64,000 bases of DNA from Aquimarina sp. MAR_2010_214. GTDB lineage: Bacteria > Bacteroidota > Bacteroidia > Flavobacteriales > Flavobacteriaceae. The notes under the pieces are model-generated. The model did no database searches. It had not been told where the DNA came from and saw nothing but the letters and a program-made list of their open reading frames with translations. The first letter of the stretch is position 1. Each line of letters starts with the position of its first letter. The stretch covers positions 868,001-932,000 of the forward strand of contig NZ_PJMS01000001.1 of the NCBI RefSeq assembly GCF_002846555.1, written 5' to 3'. A program made the translations under genes and the position numbers. Positions 37,886 to 45,687 of the stretch are shown here, piece after piece.

Positions 37886-38938
37886 TTAGACATCATCAAA
37901 ATCAACAGTAATTGATGATGAGGTTGGGTGAGCCTGGCAAGCTAATACTAATCCTTCTGCGATTTCTCCATCAGTAAGGATGCTATTTTTTTCCATTACA
38001 GCACTACCTTCAGTGATTTTGCAAATACAAGAACTACATACTCCTCCCTGACAAGAATAAGGCGCATCGATATTCTGGTCTAGTGCTGCATCAAGAATTG
38101 TTTTTTTCTGATCCATAGTGAAGTTAAACTCTTCATCATCTACCAATACTTTAATATTGGATTTTCCTTCAAGATCAGTATCTATTTCTGTTGCAGAAGC
38201 ACTACTGGTAAATAGCTCAAAATGGATATTGTCTTTAGTAGTACCGTTCTCTAGTAAAATTGAAGTTACCGTATTGATCATTTCTTCAGGACCACATAGA
38301 TAAAATGAAGTAAAAGAAATGTCTTTAAATTTATTTTTCAACACGTAATTTACAGTTGACTTTTCTATTCTTCCAAAGTGAGCGTTATCTTCCTGACTTC
38401 TACTATATATAAATTCTATAAATAAACGGTTTGAATAGTTTGCTTGTAATTCTAGCAGTTCTTTATAAAAAATAGTTTCTTCTGGTGTCCTATTTCCATA
38501 TACCAAAACAAAACGACTATTAGGTTCTTCTTCAAGAATCGCCTTGATCATACTCATTACAGGAGTAATACCACTACCTGCTGCAAAAGCAGCATAAGAG
38601 TTACTTGCTTGAGCATTAGGAGTAAGTGAGAAATTACCTTCGGGAGTGTGAACTTCGAGTACATCTCCCTCTTTTAATTTGTTATTAGCAATGACCGAAA
38701 ATGTACCTCCGGTTATTTCTTTAACAGCCACTTTAAGGATATCACTTTTGGGAGAACTACAAATAGAATATGCTCTGCGCACTTCTTTTCCTTCTATAGT
38801 AGTCTTAATAGTAATATATTGACCAGGAATAAAAGAATAAGCATCCTGTAGTGCTGTTGGTACCGCAAAAGTAATAGAAACGGCTAGGGGAGTTTCTCTG
38901 GTAATATGTTGTATGGATAGCTTATGAAAATCTGACAT
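37886..38938 (-). CDS. PaaE-like flavin/2Fe-2S oxidoreductase
   Basis: This 350-residue protein has an FAD-binding domain (RAYSICSSP, GGTFSVIANN), an NAD-binding domain (AAGSGITPVMSMI, LVYGNRTPEETIFY, LCGPEEMI) and a C-terminal plant-type ferredoxin domain. The ferredoxin has C-x4-C-x2-C (YSCQGGVCSSC) and a last Cys in LACQAHP. This is the layout of the phenylacetyl-CoA epoxidase reductase PaaE, but no paaABCD genes are near, so the partner is unknown. I chose ATG 38938 (MSDFHKLSI); an upstream frame to 39052 would run into the promoter palindrome. A TATTTTTG box lies at 38953-38960 on this strand. Confidence 0.85.
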   Translation of the reverse strand: MSDFHKLSIQHITRETPLAVSITFAVPTALQDAYSFIPGQYITIKTTIEGKEVRRAYSICSSPKSDILKVAVKEITGGTFSVIANNKLKEGDVLEVHTPEGNFSLTPNAQASNSYAAFAAGSGITPVMSMIKAILEEEPNSRFVLVYGNRTPEETIFYKELLELQANYSNRLFIEFIYSRSQEDNAHFGRIEKSTVNYVLKNKFKDISFTSFYLCGPEEMINTVTSILLENGTTKDNIHFELFTSSASATEIDTDLEGKSNIKVLVDDEEFNFTMDQKKTILDAALDQNIDAPYSCQGGVCSSCICKITEGSAVMEKNSILTDGEIAEGLVLACQAHPTSSSITVDFDDV

Positions 38939-38952
38939 TACTATTTTTTTTG

Positions 38953-38960
38953 CAAAAATA
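38953..38960 (-). promoter_or_regulatory. Candidate -7 box of the PaaE-like gene
   Basis: Read on the - strand this is TATTTTTG, a match to TAnnTTTG, 15 bases before ATG 38938. The palindrome at 39000-39039 lies about 40 bases further upstream, a position suited to regulation of this promoter as well. Confidence 0.5.
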
Positions 38961-38999
38961 GTAAATACAGTAAAAGAGATATGGTTTTCCTTGAAAAAT

Positions 39000-39039
39000 A
39001 TATACATAAAATACTTATGCATAAATATTTTATGTATAT
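39000..39039. promoter_or_regulatory. 40-bp near-perfect palindrome, probable PadR operator
   Basis: Arms 39000-39013 and 39026-39039 are perfect 14-base complements. The centre 39015-39024 (TTATGCATAA) is itself palindromic, so only one base pair (39014/39025) is mismatched. The outer part contains ATACAT...ATGTAT, similar to known PadR-family operators. It overlaps the -7 box of padR (39035-39042), fitting autorepression, and lies in the divergent region shared with the PaaE-like gene. Confidence 0.75.
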
Positions 39040-39042
39040 TTG
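39035..39042 (+). promoter_or_regulatory. Candidate -7 box of padR (TATATTTG)
   Basis: TATATTTG matches TAnnTTTG, 22 bases before the padR ATG. Its first five bases lie within the palindrome, so a bound repressor would block it. Confidence 0.6.
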
Positions 39043-39064
39043 TTAGCAACAAATAATTTTTTGT

Positions 39065-39403
39065 ATGGGCAATTCTAAATTATATAAAGGTAGTCTTACT
39101 ACCATTATTTTGAAGCTTTTGGAAGAAAGCGAAAAAATGTATGGATATGAGATTACTCAAAAAGTAAAAGAAATTACCAAAGGAGAACTGAATATTACCG
39201 AAGGAGCTCTTTATCCAGCACTTCATAAATTAGAGGCCGAGGGATTATTAGATGTAGAAATGCAAAAAGTAGATAATCGTCTTCGTAAATACTATAAGCT
39301 TACTCAAAAAGGAACAAGAGAAACCGCTAATAGGTTATCTGAACTTGAAGAGTATATACGTACGATGCAAACCATCATAAACCCAAAATGGAGTATTAAT
39401 TAG
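39065..39403 (+). CDS. padR: PadR-family transcriptional regulator
   Basis: This 112-residue winged-helix protein reads LYKGSLTTIILKLLEESEKMYGYEITQKVKEIT, then ITEGALYPALHKLEAEGLLDVEM, then LRKYYKLTQKGTRETANRL, the PadR-type fold with a C-terminal dimerisation helix. PadR proteins are usually small-molecule-responsive repressors. The palindrome over its own promoter points to autoregulation. It is followed after 7 bases by a membrane protein and then, beyond a 312-base gap, by a DUF5687/ABC-ATPase pair, possible targets. Confidence 0.92.
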   Translation: MGNSKLYKGSLTTIILKLLEESEKMYGYEITQKVKEITKGELNITEGALYPALHKLEAEGLLDVEMQKVDNRLRKYYKLTQKGTRETANRLSELEEYIRTMQTIINPKWSIN

Positions 39404-39410
39404 TTGTTAT

Positions 39411-40034
39411 ATGAAAAATAAATTAACCAAAGAGGATATACAGTTTATAGATACCTATTTATCAAATTCTGAGATTCATTATGAAGATATAAGGATAGAA
39501 TTGATTGACCATGTGGCTTCAGAAATAGAAGATAAAATCAATCAAGGAGATACCCGAGATTTCTATTATATTTTTAAAGATTTTATGGTACAAAACAAAA
39601 CTTTTCTGGAAAAACAAGGGAGTAAGTCTTTTAATTGGAAAATTTTTAGAAGTGTAACTAAACAGTTTTTAAAAAACATGTATTCATGGCAAGTGATTCT
39701 TGGCAGTGTATTTTGTTTTTGGATTTTTAAGAATATATATTCCTATTTCCATATCGAAAGTGTTATGAGATTGTTTTTCCCCACTTTTCTTATAGTGATG
39801 GTAATGTTTATTCCATTGTTTGTTTTTGGAAAGAAGAAGTTTTCCTTCATCGGCAATTTTGGAGCTTTAATGTCTTTCTTTTTTGCATTAAATTATTATA
39901 CAGTTCCATACATCGAAGAATCATCACTTTTCTCTTATATTAACTTGGGAATTATGACATTTTTCTTTGTTTGCAGTCTAAAAACAATGCTTTCTCTAGT
40001 AATGTTCTACAAAAAACGCTTTGAGATAGTATAA
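39411..40034 (+). CDS. Four-helix membrane protein of unknown function, with padR
   Basis: This 207-residue protein has a soluble N-terminal part of about 75 residues (KEDIQFIDTYLSNSEIHYEDIRIELIDHVA, DUF1700-like in style). Four helices follow at about 95-115, 120-140, 145-165 and 175-195. Membrane proteins with such an N-terminal segment often follow PadR regulators in Bacteroidota. It is probably co-transcribed with padR. I do not recognise a function. Confidence 0.7.
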   Translation: MKNKLTKEDIQFIDTYLSNSEIHYEDIRIELIDHVASEIEDKINQGDTRDFYYIFKDFMVQNKTFLEKQGSKSFNWKIFRSVTKQFLKNMYSWQVILGSVFCFWIFKNIYSYFHIESVMRLFFPTFLIVMVMFIPLFVFGKKKFSFIGNFGALMSFFFALNYYTVPYIEESSLFSYINLGIMTFFFVCSLKTMLSLVMFYKKRFEIV

Positions 40035-40093
40035 AGTCAAGATGATTTCATTAGATAGGTTTTTTAAAAAAGAATGGGATCGAATATTATGAG

Positions 40094-40258
40094 AGTGTAT
40101 GGCAAATTTCCGTTTTCATTCAAAACTTTTTTTGTTTTTGCGTGAGAGATAGTAGCGGTTACCCCACAGTCTGACGGTAGGAAGTACGAGGAGTAAAAGC
40201 GAATAACTCGACCCTTGGGTCACGCCCAAAAGATTAAAAAGAAATTTGCCCTGTACAC
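40094..40258. repeat. GC-richer intergenic element bounded by inverted repeats
   Basis: GGCAAATTTC at 40101-40110 is perfectly inverted at 40241-40250. Adding the flanking GTGTA (40094) and TACAC extends the match to about 15 bases with a small bulge. The interior (about 40145-40235) is visibly richer in G and C than the surroundings and has local pairings such as GACCC/GGGTC. No reading frame is evident. It fills most of the 312-base gap 40035-40346. It could be a miniature mobile element or a structured RNA. Confidence 0.55.
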
Positions 40259-40346
40259 CCCAACCATATCGTATTTGCATTTTTCAATATTTTTTTTGTA
40301 ACAAAAAGGTGTTTTTGATTACTAAATAGTTAAATACATCTTAACT

Positions 40347-41819
40347 ATGTTTACCCGCTTCATCAATTTACAATGGAAATCTTTTTGGCGATCAGCTTCT
40401 TTAACCTCTGGATTATTTATGAAGTTCTTTATGGGGTTTTGGGCACTTTGGTTTATTGTTATGATGGCTTCGGGAGGAATTGGTGCTTTTTTCTTAATTA
40501 AAGAAGAGCTTAATCTCGATCCTCTAGAAACAATAAACAGGTTTTTAATATACTGGCTAGTAGTCGATTTATTGTTTCGATATGCATTACAAAAAATGCC
40601 AGTTATTAATATTAAGCCTTTGTTGATCCTTCCTTTCAAGAAAAGAAAAATCGTTTCTTTTGCTTTTGGGAAAACAGTGTTCTCATTTTTTAATAGTATC
40701 CATGCTTTCTTTTTTATTCCGTTTTCTATTGTATTGATAGGTAATGAATATCCAGTATTTGATGTGTTATTGTGGAATATAGGACTGGCTGCACTAATCT
40801 ACAGCAACAATTTCCTAAATATTATTTTAAACAAAAAAGACAACCTTATATTTGTCATAGGAGGTGTTTTGGCAATTTTAGGAGGATTACATTATTTTGA
40901 ATATTTTGATATCACCACGTATACAGCACCATTTTTTAGAGGACTATACGAGATTCCATTTTTGGTATTGATACCTATAGCGATACTATTGTTTTTAATA
41001 ACCATATCGTTTCGATCCTTTGTAACTGACCTCTATCTGGATGCCGGATTAGCTGCTAAAACTAAAAATGTAAAAACAGAAAACCTGGAGTGGTTAGATA
41101 GGTTTGGTAAGACCGCAACCTTTCTTAAAAATGATATAAAACTCATAAAAAGAAATAAACGAGCCAGATCTACAGTTTTGGTGAGTATTCTGTTCTTATT
41201 TTATGGATTGTTATTCTTCACAGGATCTGTAGAGACATATGATGGACCAGTTTGGAGGATTTTTGCTGCAATTTTTGTCACCGGTGGATTTCTATTAAGT
41301 TTTGGACAGTTCGTGCCTAGTTGGGATAGCTCTTATTATCCTTTGATGATGAGTCAAAATATTCGTTATAAAGAATATTTATCTTCTAAATGGTGGTTGA
41401 TGGTAATTGCAACATTGATTTCTACAATATTAGCATCCGGGTATTTGTATTATGGATGGGAAGTATATCTTGCTATAGTGGTAGGAGCAATCTATAATAT
41501 AGGAGTAAATTCTCATGTAGTATTATGGGCAGGAGCTTATGTAAAAACACCTATTGATTTGACCAGTAATAAAAATGCATTTGGAGATAAGCAGGCATTT
41601 AATATGAAAACCATGATGTTGGCTTTGCCCAAAATGGTGTTACCCATGATATTATATGCAATAGGTCATTATGCGTATAGTCCTTATGCAGGATATGCTC
41701 TTGTAACTGTAGCAGGTATCGCGGGGTTTGCATTTAAAGATGCTGTTTTTAATAAAATTGAAAGGATTTATAGAACAGAGAAGTATAAAACGATCTTGGC
41801 ATACAAACAAAAAAAATAA
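40347..41819 (+). CDS. DUF5687-family ABC-type export permease
   Basis: This 490-residue polytopic protein (about 10-12 helices) begins MFTRFINLQWKSFWRSASLTSGL, a typical DUF5687 start. It has a long cytoplasmic stretch around LAAKTKNVKTENLEWLDRFGKTATFLKNDIKLIKRNKRAR. The ATPase that follows after 5 bases is its expected partner, so together they form an ABC-2-like exporter of unknown substrate. Location near padR suggests, but does not show, control by it. Confidence 0.82.
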   Translation: MFTRFINLQWKSFWRSASLTSGLFMKFFMGFWALWFIVMMASGGIGAFFLIKEELNLDPLETINRFLIYWLVVDLLFRYALQKMPVINIKPLLILPFKKRKIVSFAFGKTVFSFFNSIHAFFFIPFSIVLIGNEYPVFDVLLWNIGLAALIYSNNFLNIILNKKDNLIFVIGGVLAILGGLHYFEYFDITTYTAPFFRGLYEIPFLVLIPIAILLFLITISFRSFVTDLYLDAGLAAKTKNVKTENLEWLDRFGKTATFLKNDIKLIKRNKRARSTVLVSILFLFYGLLFFTGSVETYDGPVWRIFAAIFVTGGFLLSFGQFVPSWDSSYYPLMMSQNIRYKEYLSSKWWLMVIATLISTILASGYLYYGWEVYLAIVVGAIYNIGVNSHVVLWAGAYVKTPIDLTSNKNAFGDKQAFNMKTMMLALPKMVLPMILYAIGHYAYSPYAGYALVTVAGIAGFAFKDAVFNKIERIYRTEKYKTILAYKQKK

Positions 41820-41824
41820 GAAAC

Positions 41825-42562
41825 ATGATATCAGTACATAACCTTACTAAAACATATACCGGAAATACCGTACTCAATATAGAATCTCTAGAAATACCGA
41901 AAGGAAAAAGCTTTGGTCTGGTAGGTAATAACGGAGCCGGAAAAACAACTTTGTTTAGTGCTATATTAGATCTTATTCAACCCACAACAGGGTATATCGA
42001 AAATAAAGGAATTAAAGTTAATGAAAGTGAAGAATGGAAATCTGTAACTTCTGCATTTATTGACGAGACGTTCTTGATAGGGTATCTTACTGCAGAAGAG
42101 TATTTTTATTTTATAGGAGAACTTAGAGGGCAGAATAAAGCCGATGTAGATGCATTACTATCAGGTTTTGAAGACTTTTTTCACGGTGAAATTTTAGGGC
42201 AAAAAAAATATTTAAGAGATCTCTCTAAAGGAAACCAGAAAAAGGCGGGTATTGTTGCTGCGCTTATTGGTAATCCAGAAGTAATTGTTCTAGATGAACC
42301 TTTTGCTAATTTGGATCCAACGACACAAATTCGTTTGAAAAAAATAATTAAAGAATTATCTACAGATTCTAATATCACCGTTTTGGTATCTAGTCATGAT
42401 CTAATGCATGTTACCGAGGTATGCGAGCGAATTGTAGTGCTGGATAAAGGAGAAGTAGTAAAGGATCTTTCTACATCTGAGGAGACGCTTAGAGAGCTTG
42501 AAGCACATTTTGGTTCGCAAGATATTCAAGATACGGTTTTGTCAAAACCGTATCTTGAATAA
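41825..42562 (+). CDS. ABC transporter ATPase, partner of the DUF5687 permease
   Basis: This 245-residue ATPase has Walker A GNNGAGKTT, the signature LSKGNQKKAG, Walker B VIVLDEPFANLDP and the switch His in VSSHDLMHV. It energises the permease encoded just upstream. Its last codons form an 18-bp perfect hairpin that includes the stop. A decayed second copy of its C-terminal half lies at about 45390-45645. Confidence 0.92.
   Translation: MISVHNLTKTYTGNTVLNIESLEIPKGKSFGLVGNNGAGKTTLFSAILDLIQPTTGYIENKGIKVNESEEWKSVTSAFIDETFLIGYLTAEEYFYFIGELRGQNKADVDALLSGFEDFFHGEILGQKKYLRDLSKGNQKKAGIVAALIGNPEVIVLDEPFANLDPTTQIRLKKIIKELSTDSNITVLVSSHDLMHVTEVCERIVVLDKGEVVKDLSTSEETLRELEAHFGSQDIQDTVLSKPYLE
42523..42561 (+). 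terminator. 18-bp perfect hairpin over the end of the ABC ATPase gene
   Basis: Arms 42523-42540 and 42544-42561 are perfect complements with a 3-base loop and lie within the last 12 codons and stop. There is no T-run after it, so it is either a factor-independent terminator of an unusual type, a mRNA-protecting stem, or the scar of a small inverted duplication. It also faces the convergent gene ending at 42567. Confidence 0.6.
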
Positions 42563-42566
42563 GGTG

Positions 42567-43244
42567 TTAAGAGTCTTGTGGGCAATAATGAAAAGGGAGA
42601 TTATTACAAAGGTTTTCATATGGGTTTTGATATCCTTTTATTCTCGAATCACTACCATCAATCCACCCTTCAGAGCACTTATCTGATGGCCAGTTACCAT
42701 GATTAACTTTGATCATATAACGATTGCTCGTATAATAAACAACTTTTTTGACAAACCCTACATGACCGGGTTCATTAAATGTATCACTATCATTATTTAC
42801 GTCCATGATTACTGCAGAATATTTAACAGGGCGATTTGAATTTATGAGTGCCATTTTCCCATCTAAACAAACAGTACTAGTATATATTTTTTCATTATCA
42901 CACATTATCCATGTAGGCATTAGAGTAACTCCATTTAGGTTACCTTTAATCATTACATGAGCAACACAATTTTTACAATGTTCATTCTGTTTTGATGGAT
43001 TAGTAGTACCAGGAGAATAATATTCGAGAATAGTCAGAATTTGTTCGGGTGTTAGGTTTTTAAATCGTTCATCATTTGATAGATCAGTATAGGGTTTACT
43101 TAAATCAACCTTGTAATATTCATAATCTAATTCGGTTTCTGTTCCTTGCAAATAGATTGCTTTATCTTCTTTGCTACAGCTCATAAATAAAAAAGCAGAT
43201 ATGCAGAATATACTTAGATAAAGTTTTATTTTTTGTGGTTTCAT
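42567..43244 (-). CDS. Lipoprotein with a CHAP/amidase-like domain (uncertain)
   Basis: This 225-residue protein has a lipoprotein signal (LFMSCSKED, Cys23). The mature part has many Cys residues (HCKNCVAHVMIKGN, CPQDS) and a late block EPGHVGFVKKVVYY followed by YMIKVNHGNWP. That block resembles the His-containing strand of CHAP or BPSL0067-type cysteine amidases; a Cys near HCKNC would be the nucleophile. If so it could cut peptidoglycan, but this is only a weak resemblance. It is the first of a run of - strand accessory genes. Confidence 0.55.
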   Translation of the reverse strand: MKPQKIKLYLSIFCISAFLFMSCSKEDKAIYLQGTETELDYEYYKVDLSKPYTDLSNDERFKNLTPEQILTILEYYSPGTTNPSKQNEHCKNCVAHVMIKGNLNGVTLMPTWIMCDNEKIYTSTVCLDGKMALINSNRPVKYSAVIMDVNNDSDTFNEPGHVGFVKKVVYYTSNRYMIKVNHGNWPSDKCSEGWIDGSDSRIKGYQNPYENLCNNLPFHYCPQDS

Positions 43245-43298
43245 AATTGTATGGTTTTAAGTGTGAAATTTTTTTGTGAATTGGTTCAATATATTCGT

Positions 43299-43610
43299 CT
43301 AATTACACCCTACAGAAAAACCGGTAAAAACATCTCGATATTCATTGGTAGGTATTTCCATCCCACCACAGAATTGGTATTTTCTGTCGGTTCTATAATT
43401 AGCACAAAGATTTGCAATACATGAACAACTATTACCGACAGGTCTCCAACCTGTGGTACAACCCATATTTTCTAAAGTAGATTTTTTTAGGTTGTTGGCA
43501 TTTATTTTCTCTAATGGAGTCAATAAGAATATAGATACTAAAATTGCACATGCTAAGGCAAATGAAGTTTTTAAAAACTGTCCTTTTGATTTTAAGAAAT
43601 ACTTTTTCAT
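43299..43610 (-). CDS. Small secreted 6-Cys protein of unknown function
   Basis: This 103-residue protein has an N-terminal signal or anchor helix (about 14-33) and a likely cleavage after INA at 38. The mature part of about 65 residues holds six Cys (51, 62, 64, 69, 81, 102), an arrangement that suggests disulfide bonds in the periplasm or outside. It lies 54 bases upstream of the CHAP-like lipoprotein on the same strand. No named family is recognised. Confidence 0.6.
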   Translation of the reverse strand: MKKYFLKSKGQFLKTSFALACAILVSIFLLTPLEKINANNLKKSTLENMGCTTGWRPVGNSCSCIANLCANYRTDRKYQFCGGMEIPTNEYRDVFTGFSVGCN

Positions 43611-43720
43611 GATTTGTTGTATTTAACTGATTAATAAATTGTTATTCAGTATAAAATTACTAACCAACCATCATGTGCAGGATATAAAAAACCTTGTAAA
43701 ACGTTAACTTAAATTATTCT

Positions 43721-44782
43721 TTACTCTTTTTTATTCAAGTTTCGGTATTTAGAAGGTGTAGTAGAGGTGTGTTTTGTAAAAGCCTTATAAAAAGTTACCT
43801 TATTATTGAAACCCGACTCTGTTGCTATAGCTTCTATTTTGTAAATATTGTATGTAGTGTCTTTCAATAATTTTTGAGAATAGGCTATCCTGTATTTGTT
43901 TACGTAGTCGTTAAAATTTTCTTGAATGAGTTCAGAAAAAGTTTGTGAAATTTGATAAGGTTTCACATTAAGTTCTTTGGCCAAATAACCAATGGTAAGA
44001 TCATTTTTTAAAAATATTAAATGATGAATAAACAGCTCAGTAATTTTCTTTTGAATTTGAGCCATGCCATCATAATCCAATGTAGAATTTGAGTATTTTT
44101 TCTTAATCTCGTTAAGAAATTGAGGGTTTGTATAGAGAATAATCCCAACAACAAAAATCATGGTATTATTAAACAAATAATAATAAGCAAATTGGCGCCA
44201 TCCATCGGCAAATAAAGTAAGGAATGAAATAATTATAGTAGAACAGATGTATATAATCGCAAGCGTAAATAGATATACTAATACATTTGATGATAGTTTT
44301 GCCCGGTTTTTTATGGTTATATAAATAACGCCAATTGCATATAATAGTTGATGAATGGCCCTGGCGTAATTTATAGGCATGATTTGATCCAAAAAACGTT
44401 CTCTCATATATTGTAAGCGCTCTTCATTGGGGAGCATCAAAATATCTATAATGAGAATATATATAATTATAAATGCTATAAAATGTAAACCATCAATTTT
44501 TGAATACCTGTTTTTGTCATAGATAAAAGATTGAAAATGAAACCATAAAAAAGGGCCATAAAGAAAACCCATATCGAAATAAAACCATCCTAAAAATTGA
44601 GGATATACTATTGATAGTTTACTGGTGCCATAAAGAAACACAAATATTTCTAAACCAAATATTCCAGAAAAAAAAGCGATAGTCCAGCTTTTTAGATTTT
44701 TAGAATGTTTGAAGAAAATTCCTCCTGAAATAAAAAGGATTGTAAGAGCTTGTATGAGAAGAAAATACCTGATGATGGTCAT
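43721..44782 (-). CDS. AraC-type regulator with an N-terminal 7-helix membrane domain
   Basis: This 353-residue protein has about seven helices in residues 1-225, then a cytoplasmic AraC DNA-binding domain. That domain has two helix-turn-helix units (LTIGYLAKELNVKPYQISQTF and YKIEAIATESGFNNKVTFYKAF) and ends HTSTTPSKYRNL. Such membrane-bound regulators are common in Flavobacteriia and are thought to sense envelope or extracellular signals. It lies between the 6-Cys secreted protein and the leader-peptide gene and may control them. Confidence 0.85.
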   Translation of the reverse strand: MTIIRYFLLIQALTILFISGGIFFKHSKNLKSWTIAFFSGIFGLEIFVFLYGTSKLSIVYPQFLGWFYFDMGFLYGPFLWFHFQSFIYDKNRYSKIDGLHFIAFIIIYILIIDILMLPNEERLQYMRERFLDQIMPINYARAIHQLLYAIGVIYITIKNRAKLSSNVLVYLFTLAIIYICSTIIISFLTLFADGWRQFAYYYLFNNTMIFVVGIILYTNPQFLNEIKKKYSNSTLDYDGMAQIQKKITELFIHHLIFLKNDLTIGYLAKELNVKPYQISQTFSELIQENFNDYVNKYRIAYSQKLLKDTTYNIYKIEAIATESGFNNKVTFYKAFTKHTSTTPSKYRNLNKKE

Positions 44783-44972
44783 ATTGAAAAAATGATGGAC
44801 AACTCAGCTCTTTTTTTAAACCAATGAGATGTTTCAATTTTCGAGAAGAGAGTGCCGTAAAATACCTTTCAATAGTAGAAGAAAGGTAAAAAAGACATGT
44901 TTTTTTGACATATAGGGTATTGAAATTCAATTTCAACACCCTACATTATTTTAGACTAAAAAGAAAAAGCAG

Positions 44973-45164
44973 TTAGTTCCAGCAGGTACCACCAGGCTGA
45001 AGACCAGGATAAGAATCTAAAAAACATAATTCTATAGCATAACAACACCCCTGACCACCAGGACAATCTTGGTGACTAGTGCAAGGTCTGTGTGCACCAC
45101 CTTTAATTTTTTGCTGTTGCCTTTTGCTTAATGTTTTACCTAAGTTTAACAATTTTGATTTCAT
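44973..45164 (-). CDS. Double-glycine-leader 6-Cys peptide (bacteriocin-like precursor)
   Basis: This 63-residue precursor starts at ATG 45164 and reads MKSKLLNLGKTLSKRQQQKIKGG. It matches the Bacteroidota double-glycine leader (LNLGKxLSKxExKxIxGG) cleaved by C39-type peptidases. The 40-residue core after Gly23 has six Cys (28, 34, 40, 41, 47, 61) and an aromatic end CWN. An upstream ATG at 45197 would add 11 residues before the leader and is less likely. No C39 peptidase transporter lies in the window. The product could be a toxin, a signal or a small disulfide-rich surface peptide. Confidence 0.75.
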   Translation of the reverse strand: MKSKLLNLGKTLSKRQQQKIKGGAHRPCTSHQDCPGGQGCCYAIELCFLDSYPGLQPGGTCWN

Positions 45165-45389
45165 AATAAGAGTTTTAAGAGATTTTGCCTTAAACATTTA
45201 TAGACACTTAAGACATGAGTCTAAAATTTTGACAGAATGATAGTATGTAAAAATTACAATGAATTTATTGAATAATTTTCACCTAGAAAACAAATCGCAA
45301 TTATATTTAATAATTTGATAATCAATAACATGTTGATGTTATGATTGCCTTAATTCTCAGTATAATGTTCTGATCGATAATTAGTACAT

Positions 45390-45645
45390 TAAAAATGGTA
45401 ATCACTGTTATTGTACTTATTGATAACTCAGCAGTGATTGTTCTTGATGTAACCTTTGCCAATTTGAATACCAAGACACAAATTCGTTTAAAAAAATGAG
45501 AACTAACTAGAGACTCCAATATTACTCTTTAGGTATCCATTCATGATTTGATGTATGTTACTGAAGTGTGTAAGCGAATTGTTGTGTTGGACAAGGAGAA
45601 GTAGTAAATCCTTTCAATATCAGAAGAGGCATTTTAATAAATTAT
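45390..45645 (+). pseudogene. Decayed copy of the ABC ATPase C-terminal half
   Basis: On the + strand this reads VIVLDVTFANLNTKTQIRLKK, then (after a stop) DSNIT, VSIHDLMYVTEVCKRIVVLDK and EK, then stops. It aligns to VIVLDEPFANLDPTTQIRLKK, DSNIT and VSSHDLMHVTEVCERIVVLDK of the ATPase at 41825. Walker B Glu is lost, there are at least two in-frame stops, and the 5' half is absent. It is a remnant of a duplication of the ABC gene or of a sister operon. The 490-base gap 45198-45687 holds little else. Confidence 0.85.
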
Positions 45646-45687
45646 ACGATGATATTCGACAGAAAGACTCCAAATAAAGAAGATATG

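Noticed and set aside
37886..38938. Subunit of a full phenylacetate degradation pathway
   Set aside because: No paaABCD or other paa genes are near; only the reductase architecture is shared.
40322..40639. 105-residue gene on the - strand
   Set aside because: It lies antisense to the start of the DUF5687 permease gene, with no family features.
45322..45519. 65-residue gene on the - strand
   Set aside because: It is the antisense of the decayed ABC ATPase remnant, with a composition explained by it.
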